From Arenicola marina (taxonomy: Eukaryota; Annelida; Polychaeta; Arenicolidae), in NCBI GenBank assembly GCA_964019135.1, contig OZ025265.1:22233143-22297142 (forward strand): a stretch of DNA of 64,000 nt, written 5' to 3'. Under the pieces are notes generated by a model. The model was not told the DNA's origin. It saw only the letters and a list, made by a program, of their open reading frames with translations, and did no database searches. Both the position numbers and the translations under genes were made by a program. This document shows, one piece after another, positions 13,108 to 24,100 of this stretch. How positions within the stretch are numbered: position 1 is the first letter of the stretch; each line of letters starts with the position of its first letter.

Positions 13108-14355
13108 GATGAGTACCGTAGAACTGCCGTTACGTGTTCATGCGGTGTGCAGTTGCAGGCCCCGGCAGGCCGGCCGCCTGAGTACCGTAGAACCGCCGTT
13201 ACGTGTTCATACGGTGTGCAGTTGCAGGCCCCGGCAGGCCGGCCGCCTGAGTACCGTAGAACCGCCGTTACGTGTTCATGCGGTGTGCAGTTGCAGGCCC
13301 CGGCAGGCCGGCCGCCTGAGTACCGTAGAACCGCCGTTACGTGTTCATGCGGTGTGCAGTTGCAGGCCCCGGCAGGCCGGCCGCCTGAGTACCGTAGAAC
13401 CGCCGTTACGTTTTCAGGCGGTGTGCAGTTGCAGGCCCCGAGAAGCCGGCTGCCTGAGTACCGTAGAACCGTCGTTACGTGTTCAGGCGGTGTGCAGTTG
13501 CAGGCCCCGAGAGGCCGGCTGCCTGAGTACCGTAGAACCGCCGTTGCGTGTTCATACGGTGTGCAGCTGCAGGCCCCGGGAGGTCGGCCGCCCGAGTACC
13601 GTAGAACCGTCGTTACGTGTTCATACGGTGTGCAGTTGCAGGCCCCGGGAGGCCGGCTGCCTGAGTACCGTAGAACCGTCGTTACGTGTTCATACGGTGT
13701 GCAGTTGCAGGCCCCGAGAGGCCGGCTGCCTGAGTACCGTAGAACCGTCGTTACGTGTTCATACGGTGTGCAGTTGCAGGCCCCGAGAGGCCGGCTGCCT
13801 CAGTACCGTAGAACCGCCGTTACGTGTTCAGGCGGTGTGCAGTTGCAGGCCCCGAGAGGCCGGCTGCCTGAGTACCGTAGAACCGTCGTTACGTGTTCAG
13901 GCGGTGTGCAGTTGCAGGCCCCGAGAGGCCGGCTGCCTCAGTACCGTGGAACCGCCGTTACGTGTTCAGGCGGTGTGCAGTTGCAGGCCCCGAGAGGCCG
14001 GCTGCCTGAGTACCGTAGAACCGTCGTTACGTGTTCATACGGTGTGCAGTTGCAGGCCCCGGGAGGTCGGCCGCCTGAGTACCGTAGAACCGTCGTTACG
14101 TGTTCAGGCGGTGTGCAGTTGCAGGCCCCGGGAGGTCGGCCGCCCGAGTACCGTAGAACCGTCGTTGCGTGTTCATACGGTGTGCAGTTGCAGGCCCCGG
14201 GAGGCCGGCTGCCTGAGTACCGTAGAACCGTCGTTACGTGTTCATACGGTGTGCAGTTGCAGGCCCCGGAAGGCCGGCTGCCTGAGTACCGTAGAACCGT
14301 CGTTACGTGTTCATACGGTGTGCAGTTGCAGGCCCCGGGAGGTCGGCCGCCTGAT
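13108..14355. repeat. 69-bp GC-rich minisatellite, 18 units
   Basis: Eighteen units of GAGTACCGTAGAACCGYCGT ... GTGTGCAGTTGCAGGCCCCG. The unit is 23 codons long, so two + frames stay open for over 420 codons each. CpG-rich with clustered variants (GGCAGG/GAGAGG/GGGAGG), which point to unequal exchange between blocks. Upstream of the first hyccin exon I recognise. Confidence 0.95.
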
Positions 14356-14712
14356 GGCTGCCAGCATTGGACCTTTATTACTGAGCTCCTGACTGGCGTA
14401 GAACATCCTAACCAACCAATTTATATGAGAAAACAGAGAACTCGACAAACAGTCAAAGGCATACTCATAGGAGAGGGATATTCGTGTTTGTATGTTCTGC
14501 CTCGCAAACAATATTGCAGTAGTGGATGATTCATTTTGCTACGTTTATCTCCAGCCTTTATGCGTCACGCAGCATATGCGGGCTGTCACTGATGACATTG
14601 TTATGTTGTAATATGGGCCACTGCATGGCCTTTTAATACAAATAATGTTTATACATGTATATATACATAAGGGAGTATTTTTGTTGGGATACCGCCTTTA
14701 GTATACATGCCC

Positions 14713-14955
14713 GGGCCGCCTCGATAGCTCAGTTGGTTAGAGCGCTCGCTCTGGCCACCTGAGAGAGCCTAACGGCACGTGAATCGGTGGTTCGCGCCCC
14801 GCTGTGGACATGTCTGTGTGGTCGCACGATAAAGATCCCATGTCCTTCTTCGCAAAGAGTAGATGGTTACCCCTGGGGATATGGCTTCACCCTCCCTTCC
14901 TTCCCCCATTGACGCGATATGACCAGAATTTGTTAAAGCGTCCTGAATATACAAC
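14713..14955 (+). mobile_element. SINE family A, full-length copy
   Basis: tRNA-like head with A box TAGCTCAGTTGGTTAGAGCG and B box GGTTCGCGCCCC, then the family body (GTCTGTGTGGTCGCACGATA, CTTCTTCGCAAAGAGTAG, CATTGACGCGATATGACCAG) and a tail of TGTTAAAGCGTCCTGAATAT. It lies just 5' of hyccin exon a. Confidence 0.93.
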
Positions 14956-15011
14956 TGAATCTAACCTAGTAGACATGTGAATGATTGTGGCCACGCTTGT
15001 GTTGCTTGCAG

Positions 15012-15116
15012 TCCCTGCCAGAGTCTGAACTGAACACGTACTCCAACACTATCCGGCACAATGTCGAACTTCTCAACGCCATCTACGACATGTTTGAAGA
15101 CGAAGTCTCTCAAGAG
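15012..15116 (+). CDS. FAM126: Hyccin exon a (first exon recognised)
   Basis: Acceptor TTGCAG at 15006-15011 and donor GTGAGT after 15116. It has 35 codons in phase 0, starting SLPESELNTYS, and matches the segment just after the conserved N-terminal tryptophan helix of hyccin. It lies about 55 bases downstream of a full SINE copy. At least one earlier coding exon is needed. Confidence 0.88.
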
Positions 15117-18100
15117 GTGAGTTGTCCACTCACGACCTTAAGATCCATATCATATATATTTAGTGCGATATAAGTTTGTAGATTGTATGTCAAATTGCCG
15201 TTAAATCTATTTAAGTTTTAAAAATATTTTAAGGATATTTATAGGTTTAGATTTTAGGGTTTAGCCCTTTTATCAAACCGTCGATTGTTTCTGGTTATTA
15301 GTTATGATTTCCTTTCGGTACTGATGCAAAACACTATAACACTAATGAGGTGCGGAAGATTTTTTTGGAAATTATTGAATTGTCGCAATTATCTGGATAA
15401 CCTGTCAGAATTTTTGTCCAACCGATCAGTTTATTGCCATTGCAGATTGTTGTTATTGCAGATTGTTGCCCAACTTAGCGGACAATTAGCAAACCTAGAT
15501 TCTAGTACTATAAAATTCATTTCGTCAGAAAAAAAAGGAATAATTTGTAATAAAATATTAATGTAGCTTCCGTGACCTTAATCACACGCTTCGATGTATC
15601 GTCCGTCTTGGTATTTTGTTTTCATTGATCGTTTCAATCTTTCAAGGGAATGGTAGAATTTTTTCATTTAACACACTTTAAATACATCCCTAACTCTAAT
15701 TTATATCCCTAAAATGTATCTTTCCCTTCACTATGACGGTAAAGGGAAGTGAATTACGTAATAATTTGTTTTCCTATTATGGCGCCATCTTGCCGTTGCG
15801 TAGAGACCATAATTTTACCCAGAATTCATAGCACATGCGCCTCCCATTGGATTACCATAATCTGCGATTCGAGAAGTCAAAGTCTATTGTAAAAAAAAAG
15901 CAAGCTACCGACGAACGTTAATAATTCATAGGAACGTTCGCTCGATTGGGGTAACCGAACACCTGACATGAAGCAAGCAATAAATTACCTACACATCGTC
16001 TGGTGGAAATCACCGGCACTCACTTGCGCTGGGCCTTGTGTGTGGAGTCAGTCAAGTAGTTAGTTTAGAGGGCGGACACCCGAGGCGCTGGGGGTAAATT
16101 GTCACGAGGAAGGGGGGCCGTTGAGATGTATGTAGTCCTCAGTCCTCAGGGCCCTCGTGTGAAGTCCCCTCCTCCCTCCCTGGACGGTGGGTCGGTGGAC
16201 TGACTGGGCGATGTTTGCACCCAGGGGGGTCACTGCCTTACCGCAGTGGTGGGGGTAGGCCACCCATGCCATGAGGAGAGCGAGAGAAACGTACGCGATT
16301 TTGTCGCCATCGAAGGAGAATATTATATATAGGTGAACAAAATGGCGTCCAAATTAGACGCTGACCGTTATCCAATGTATATCAGGTAAATGGGCGAGCT
16401 GATTGAGACCACCGGGCGTGGGAAGCACGAGAATGTGTGAGGAAAATATAGAGCATTTTCTTTTCTAGATGATAGAGAGAAATTTAATCTCAGATGGGCA
16501 CATTGAAGGAAAATGTAGGTTTCTGCTCAGAGAAAACAGGCGAAATTGGAGTGATTTGGGCGGCATATATGGGTATGCGTAATTATGTAGTTACCCCCCC
16601 CCCTCCGCCCCTAGGGTGTGTCCAGTGCCGTGTCCCATTGACCAATGAACGGACTCCAGAAGTGCGCCACCCTCGATGCTTCTGCGCCACCCTCGATGGT
16701 GCTCGGCGTCTTCGCTAGAGGGCGCTGCGTGTTTGCGGTCCCCGGGGTTGGGGATCAAGAGGGGCGCCCCCTGTTGTCATCGAAAAAAGGCGGGAGAAGG
16801 TTTAGTTTTCTGGTGGGGTCGATGAGAAGGGGCGGGGGTTGTGGGGGGGGGGGGGGAGGGCAAGGGGGGCCTCACGTGGTTCCGGGGAGGGGATGGGGTG
16901 GGTGGAACTTTTTTTTATTGGAGAAAGGCGGGAAGCGGTTAAGTTTTCTGGTGGGGTCGGTGAAAACGGGCGGGCGAAGTGGGGGGGGGGGGGCGGTGGG
17001 AGTGGGGGCTAACGTGGCTCAGGGAGAGTGGGGGAAGGAAATGCGGTCGGATGGAACTTGATTTTTTTCCGTTTGCCCGGTCGGAATAGATCCCCATTGT
17101 GTCACGTACCCACCCCCCCCCCTCCACCCCGTTGCGTGCTGCTATCACTATGGTTACCTGCACCATTACGAGGCCCCACCGTCCCACCTTTTTATTGACT
17201 TATATTATTGGTGAGTTAATGAAGACGCGACTCAACCTGGTGATGGGCCTGTCCATTGAGCGGTACATGCTGTGGTCTCCAGTACCGCTCTGTGGAGCTC
17301 ACTTTGCCGGTCACTTAACCCATGCCAAATGAGGCAAAAAAGTTAGTCGCGATGTGCATTGCATTCTGTGTGTGGTAATGCCACGTAGAAAGACAATCCA
17401 TACACCATCTTCCCATGGATGTTAAAGCTCCCGAAATGTAGGCGTGAGTCATACGTGAGCTATGCTGAAATAAGGATTGACCCTAACTTGGAATAACGGC
17501 CATAAACCGAGGCAGAACTGTTTTAGTCACTTGCTTATAGTATTCAAGCGCTGCACATGATCTGTTTGAACTACACGTGTTTTCCTTTAAATACTTACAT
17601 GCACCATCTTATATTTTTTTACATTTTAGAAACAGTACTATAAGTATCTCAAAATTATGATGCATATGTTTTATATCTCTTTGATTCTGTAAAACAACAA
17701 GTTCAACATAAAACTGCGCGGTTTATTTATATCGCACGCGGACGTAATAGCGAGCCGCGGTCGACATCACACATAATACCGTAACAGCGAACAGGCGCGC
17801 AGGGATATAAAGCCGGCCACCAACTTCTGCTTCGGTAAACAAATTTGCTCCTCTCCGGATAGCCCACAGGCTTTCAGGATTTAAACCAAGATATAATAGA
17901 CTTATTTGACATGGAGAAGAGGTTGGTAATACAACAAATTACAGAATATATTTCTTTAAATCTCGCCTCTCTGCCAAGAAGATATGTCTGGAGACAGGTG
18001 TCCTACAGTCTCACAAGAGACCCCGACATCTATTTTTCGTCAGATGACGGTTGTTAACTAGAACGCCCAGAGTAGCGTCTCACAGAATTCGACACGGCTA

Positions 18101-21100
18101 TATTTTATTGTTTCATACACCTTTCTTCCAACCATATTTAGCAATACTATGTCATTTTTGCACATAATGGAGTACATGGCAAATTATAAGTTTCTTAAGA
18201 AATTCTTAGAAATAAAAGAAAACCTAAATAATTACAACTGACTGCCGACTATGCAAGAGCCAGCGCGGCGTCAAAAATAAAGTCCATTCTTTTGCGAGTG
18301 GTCTTCTACACTATGACTTATTTTTTAGGTTCAATGTTTACAGCCTCTTCGGAACGCTTCCTTACGCGGTCAGCGTAGATACAGCCGCTTGGGCTATTCC
18401 AGCAACCCAGTTCTACTAGCTCCAGCTGACTGTATAAACTACGCCCACTACGCGCACTGCGTTAGTCTACGCGCCTATGACCGTCATGGGGCTGGGGCTG
18501 AATCTAGCCAGGGTGTTCTACATTGTCTCTTGTCTCTATGCCAAGTATACACTATACATGTGAGGTGTTGTACGTTGAATGGCCTACCCTGAACGTTGGC
18601 TCCACGCCCTGTGGATTAAATCTAGTCAATATACGTGTTCTACACTGAACGTTGTCCCCATGCCCTGCAGATTGAATCTCCAGGAAAGCATGTCTTCTAC
18701 CCTGAACGTTGCCTCATCACCCCGTAGATTGACTCCACATCTGAACACATGTTTTCTACCATCACCGTTGGTCTGCGCGCCTTGTAGATTGACCTCTGAA
18801 CACATGTTTTCTACCATCACCGTTGGTCTGCGCGCCTTGTAGATTGACCTCTGAACACATGTTTTCTACCATCACCGTTGGTCTGCGCGCCTCGTAGATT
18901 GACTTCTGAACACATGTGTTCTGCAGGTGATGGACCCTGTGTGTCACCAGCTGTTCGACTTCTACCGCTCCGCGCACCCAGAGCTGCAGCGCTTTGCCAT
19001 GGAGGTGGTGCCCGTCATGGTCTGGGCCTACCTCTCAGCCATCAGCCACAATGACAAGAAGGTAAGTGCGCCCGCCATTGCTGTCTGGGAAAATTACCGT
19101 GTATTTGCCGTATAGAGGCCGCGCTTACAAATATTAAAAGGAGCCGATTTCTGCGCTAAGTACCGTATATGTCCCGTTAGAGGCCGCGGTTAGAATTATT
19201 AAAAGGATTAAAATGATTCTTGTTTGAACATAGCGTGTGTTGTTTCAGCACCTTCTATCCGTTCTGTTAATTTAATTACTTAACCGCATGAACAGATTGG
19301 ACTGTCGACCCAACCCTTTAAATACATTTGAAATACTACAATAGCAAACACACTTGCTCAATTTGTTGTTCCTTCTCTTGTTTATTATTATTACTTGTAC
19401 TATTAGTCTGCGATAGGAGAATTTTTTGACACAAGGTCCACATTTCTTGACAATATCGCCACAGGGAGCAAATACACACATATTAAAAGCTTGGTACTAA
19501 AACAATAGAATATTAACCCATAATGGCTCACCACCACGCTTCTTCAAGAGACCTGAAATATGTTGAAATCGCTCCCATTTTCTGGTAAATCCCCACACTG
19601 GTGCCGCTGTGACCCATTTATTTGCTATATATTTGTCCCGGAATCTAGATTTTATTTTCAACCGATTTTGCTCATCTCATGTGCCAGATTTCACCCACCT
19701 CCCCTATTGCCCCGCCCCATCGCCCCACCTCCCCTATTGCCCCGCCCCATCGCCCCACCTCCCCTATTTGCCCCGCCCCATCGCCCCACCTCCCCTATTG
19801 CCCCGCCCCATCGCCCCACCTCCCCTATTGCCCCGCCCCATCGCCCCACCTCCCCACCTCCCCTATTGGCCCGCCTCACCGCTCCACCTTCCCTGTTGCC
19901 CGCCTCACCTCCCTACCTCTCCTATTGCCCCGCCTCACCTCCCCACCTACCCTATTGCCCCGCCTTACCTCCCTTACTCCCCAATTGCCCCGCCTCACCG
20001 CCCACCTCCCCTGTTGCCCCGCCCCATGGCCCCACCTCCCCTATTGCCCCGTTTCACCGCCCATCTCCTCTGTTGCCCCGCCCCACCTCCCTTACTCTCC
20101 TATTGCCCCGCCCCACCTGCCCTGTTGCCCCGCCTCACTTCCCTGTTGCCCCACTTCACTTCCCCGTTGCCCCACCCCACCTCCCCACCTCCCCTGTTGC
20201 CCCGCGTCACCTCCCCACCTCCCTTGTTGCCCCACCCTACCGCCCCACCTCCCCTATTGCCCCACCCTACCTCCCCTGTTGCCCCGCCGCACCTCCCCAC
20301 CTCCCCTATTGCCTTACCCTACCGCCCCACCTCCCCTATTGCCCCACCAAACCGCCCCACCCCACCTCCCCTATTGCCCCGCCCCATCGCCCCAATTCCC
20401 CTATTGCCCCGCCCCGCCCCACCGGCCCGCCCCACCTCCCCTATTGCCCCGCCCCATCGCCCCACTTCCCCTATTGCCCCGCCCCATCGCCCCACCTCCA
20501 CTGTTGCCCCGCTCCATCGCCTCACCTCCCCTGTTGCCCCGCCCCATCGCCCCACCTACCCTATTGCCCCGCCCTTTCGCCCCACCTCCCCTATTGCTCC
20601 ACCCCACCGTCCCACCTCCCCTGTTGCCCATCGCCTCACCTCACCTATTGCCCCACCCCATCGCCCCACCTCCTCTGTTACCCCGCCCCATCGCCCCACC
20701 TCCCCTATTGCCCCGCCCCATCGCCCCACCTCCCCTATTGTCCCACCCCACCGTCCCACCTCCCCTGTTGCCCTCCCCATCGCCTCACCTCCCCTATTGC
20801 CCCGCCCCATCGCCTCACCTCCCCTGTTGCCCCGCCCCATCGCCCCACCTACCCTATTGCCCCGCCCCATCGCCTCACCTCCCCTATTGCCCCACCCCAC
20901 CGTCCCACCTCCCCTGTTGCCCCTCCCCATCGCCTCACCTCCCCTATTGCCCCACCCCACCGCCCCACCTCCCCTATTGCCCCACCCCACCTCCCCTGTT
21001 GCCCCGCCGCACCTCCCCACCTCCCCTATTGTCTTACCCTACCGCCCCACCTCCCCTGTTGCCCCATCCTACCGCCCCACCCCACCTCCCCTATTGCCCC

Positions 21101-24100
21101 GCCCAATCGCCCAAATTCCCCTATTGCCCCGCCCCGCCCCACCTCCCCTATTGCCCCGCCCCACCGCCCCGCCCCACCTACCCTATTGCCCCGCCCTTTT
21201 GCCCCACCTCCCCTATTGCTCCACCCCATCGCCTCACCTCCCCTGTTGCCCCTCCCCATCGCCTCACCTCCCCTATTGCCCCGCCCCATCGCCTCACCTC
21301 CCCTATTGCCCCACCCCACCGTCCCACCTCCCCTGTTGCCCCTCCCCATCGCCTCACCTCCCCTATTGCCCCGCCCCACCTCCCCTATTGCCCCACCCCA
21401 CCTCCCCTGTTGCCCCGCCGCACCTCCCCACCTCCCCTATTGCCTTACCCTACCGCCCCACCTCCCCTGTTGCCCCACCCAACCGCCCCACCCCACCTGC
21501 CCTATTGCCCCGCCCCATCGCCCAAATTCCCCTATTGCCCCGCCCCACCGCCCCGCCCCACCGCCCCGCCCCACCTCCCCTATTGCCCCGCCCCATCGCC
21601 CCACTTTCCCTATTGCCCCGCCCCATCGCCCCACCTCCCCTGTTGCCCCGCGCCATCGCCTCACCTCCCCTGTTGCCCCGCCCCATCGCCCCACCTACCC
21701 TATTGCCCCGCCCTTTCGCCCCACCTCCCCTGTTGCTCCACCCCATCGCCTCACCTCACCTATTGCCCCGCCCCATCGCCCCACCTCCCCTGTCTTCCCG
21801 CCCCATCGCCCCACCTCCCCTATTGCCCCGCCCTTTCGCCCCACCTCCCCTATTGCTCCACCCCATCGCCTCACCTCCCCTATTGCCCCTCCCCATCGCC
21901 CCACCTACCCTATTGCCCCGCCCTTTCGCCCCACCTGCCCTGTTGCTTCACCCCATCGCCTCACCTCACCTATTGCCCCGCCCCATCGCCCCACCTCCCC
22001 TGTCTTCCCGCCCCATCGCCCCACCTCCCCTATTGCCCCGCCCTTTCGCCCCACCTCCCCTATTGCTCCACCCCATCGCCTCACCTCCCCTATTGCCCCT
22101 CCCCATCGCCTCACCTCCCCTATTGCCCCGCCCCATCGCCTCACCTCCCCTGTTGCCCCGCCCCATCGCCCCACCTACCCTATTGCCCCGCCCCATCGCC
22201 TCACCTCCCCTATTGCCCCACCCCACCGTCCCACCTCCCCTGTTGCCCCTCCCCATCGCCTCACCTCCCCTATTGCCCCACCCCACCGCCCCACCTCCCC
22301 TGTTGCCCCACCCAACCGCCCCACCCCACCTCCCTTATTGCCCCGCCCCATCGCCCAAATTCCCCTATTGCCCCGCCCCACCGCCCCGCCCCACCTCCCC
22401 TATTGTCCCGCCCCATCGCCCCACTTCCCCTATTGCCCCGCCCCATCGCCCTACCTCCCCTGTTGCCCCGCGCCATCGCCTCACCTCCCCTGTTGCCCCT
22501 CCCCATGATGAATATTACAATAGCCTCTTCTCCATGGAGGAACTCCAGTCTGCCCTGAGGAAAACTAACAACACTTCACGAGGGCCAGACAATATCCCAT
22601 ACCAATTCCTGAAACAACTACCCGATACATCCTTGGAACTTCTTCTCGACATATTCAACTTCATTTGGCAAACCGGGCAAATACCCCCATCGTGGAAAAA
22701 GGCGATAGTCATTCCTATCCCTAAGCCTGGGAAGGATCACACCAATCCTTCTTCCTACCAACCAATAGCTCTTACAAGTTGTATATGTAAAACACTAGAA
22801 AAGATGATAAATAACCGCCTTACATATTTTCTGGAAACAAATAATATCATCACTAAGTTCCAGAGTGGCTTTCGACAAAACAGAAATACCACCGATAATT
22901 TAATACGATTGGAGACCTATAGACGCGAGGCATTCATCGAACACGTGGTGGCAGTATTCTTTGACCTTGAAAAGGCATATGACACCACATGGAAATATGG
23001 TATTTTAAAAGACCTCCATGATATGGGACTCAGAGGTCATATGCCAAATTTTATTCAAGAATTCCTAAACAGACGTCTATTTCAGACAAGGGTCGGAACT
23101 ACCCTCTCCGAAGTATACGATCAGGAGATGGGGGTTCCCCAAGGCAGTATCCTATCTGTAACCCTTTTTAGTATTAAAATCAACAGCATCATAAAATGTC
23201 TCACTAATAACATAGATCCTTCTCTATTTGTTGATGACTTTTTGGCCTGTTTCAGGTCCAAACATATGCACACAATAGAAAGGCAACTACAAATGAACCT
23301 CAATAAGTTGCAACAATGGTGCGATGAGAATGGATTTAAATTTTCAAAAACTAAAACAGTGTGTATGCACTTCTGTCAACTCCGGAAACTCCATCCGGAA
23401 CCTGAACTTAAAATGAATGGGGATCAAATACCAGTTGTGCCAGAAACAAAATTTCTCGGCCTTTTATTCGATAAAAAACTGACTTTTATACCCCATATTA
23501 AACAATTAAAACAGAAATGTACCAAAGCACTTAATATAATTAAAGTGCTATCTAATACAGAATGGGGAACAGAAAGAGAGACATTATTAAATATCTACAG
23601 AGCCCTGATACGGTCACGGCTGGATTATGGGTCGATGATTTACGGATCAGCACGCAAATCATATTTGCAGATGCTGGACCCTGTGCACAACCAAGCACTT
23701 CGTTTATGTCTGGGAGCTTTCCGCACATCTCCTGCGGAAAGCCTGTACGTGGAGTCTGCTGAGCCATCTCTATACTACCGTAGAGATAAATTAGCACTAC
23801 AATACGCACTTAAGCTCAAAACAAATCCCAATAATCCTACCTTTGAAGACGTATTCCATCCAAAGTTTACAACACTATTTGAAAACAAACCAAAGACAAT
23901 ACCCACCTTTGGAATTCGAGTCAATAACCTTTTGACAAGATACAATACCAATTTCAACGATATACGAACCTGGCATCTTCCAGAAATCCCACCATGGGAA
24001 ATAGAATCTCCAAAACTTCTGTTAGAACTAGCAACTTACAACAAATCTGACACAGACCCATCACAATTTATAGAACTTAAACATACTATTCACATTCAAC

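Noticed and set aside
13106-14529. Two overlapping open frames of 428 and 460 codons
   Set aside because: Both come from the 69-bp repeat; no start context, splice sites or homology, and Cys/Pro-rich repeats in two frames at once are not expected of a gene.
14713-14790. tRNA gene at the SINE heads (also 26902, 38573, 38852, 44324, 44783)
   Set aside because: They have A and B boxes but lack a full cloverleaf and are followed by a shared SINE body and tail.
15285-15566. 93-codon frame just after hyccin exon a
   Set aside because: AT-rich, no homology; lies in the intron and lacks splice signals joining it in phase.
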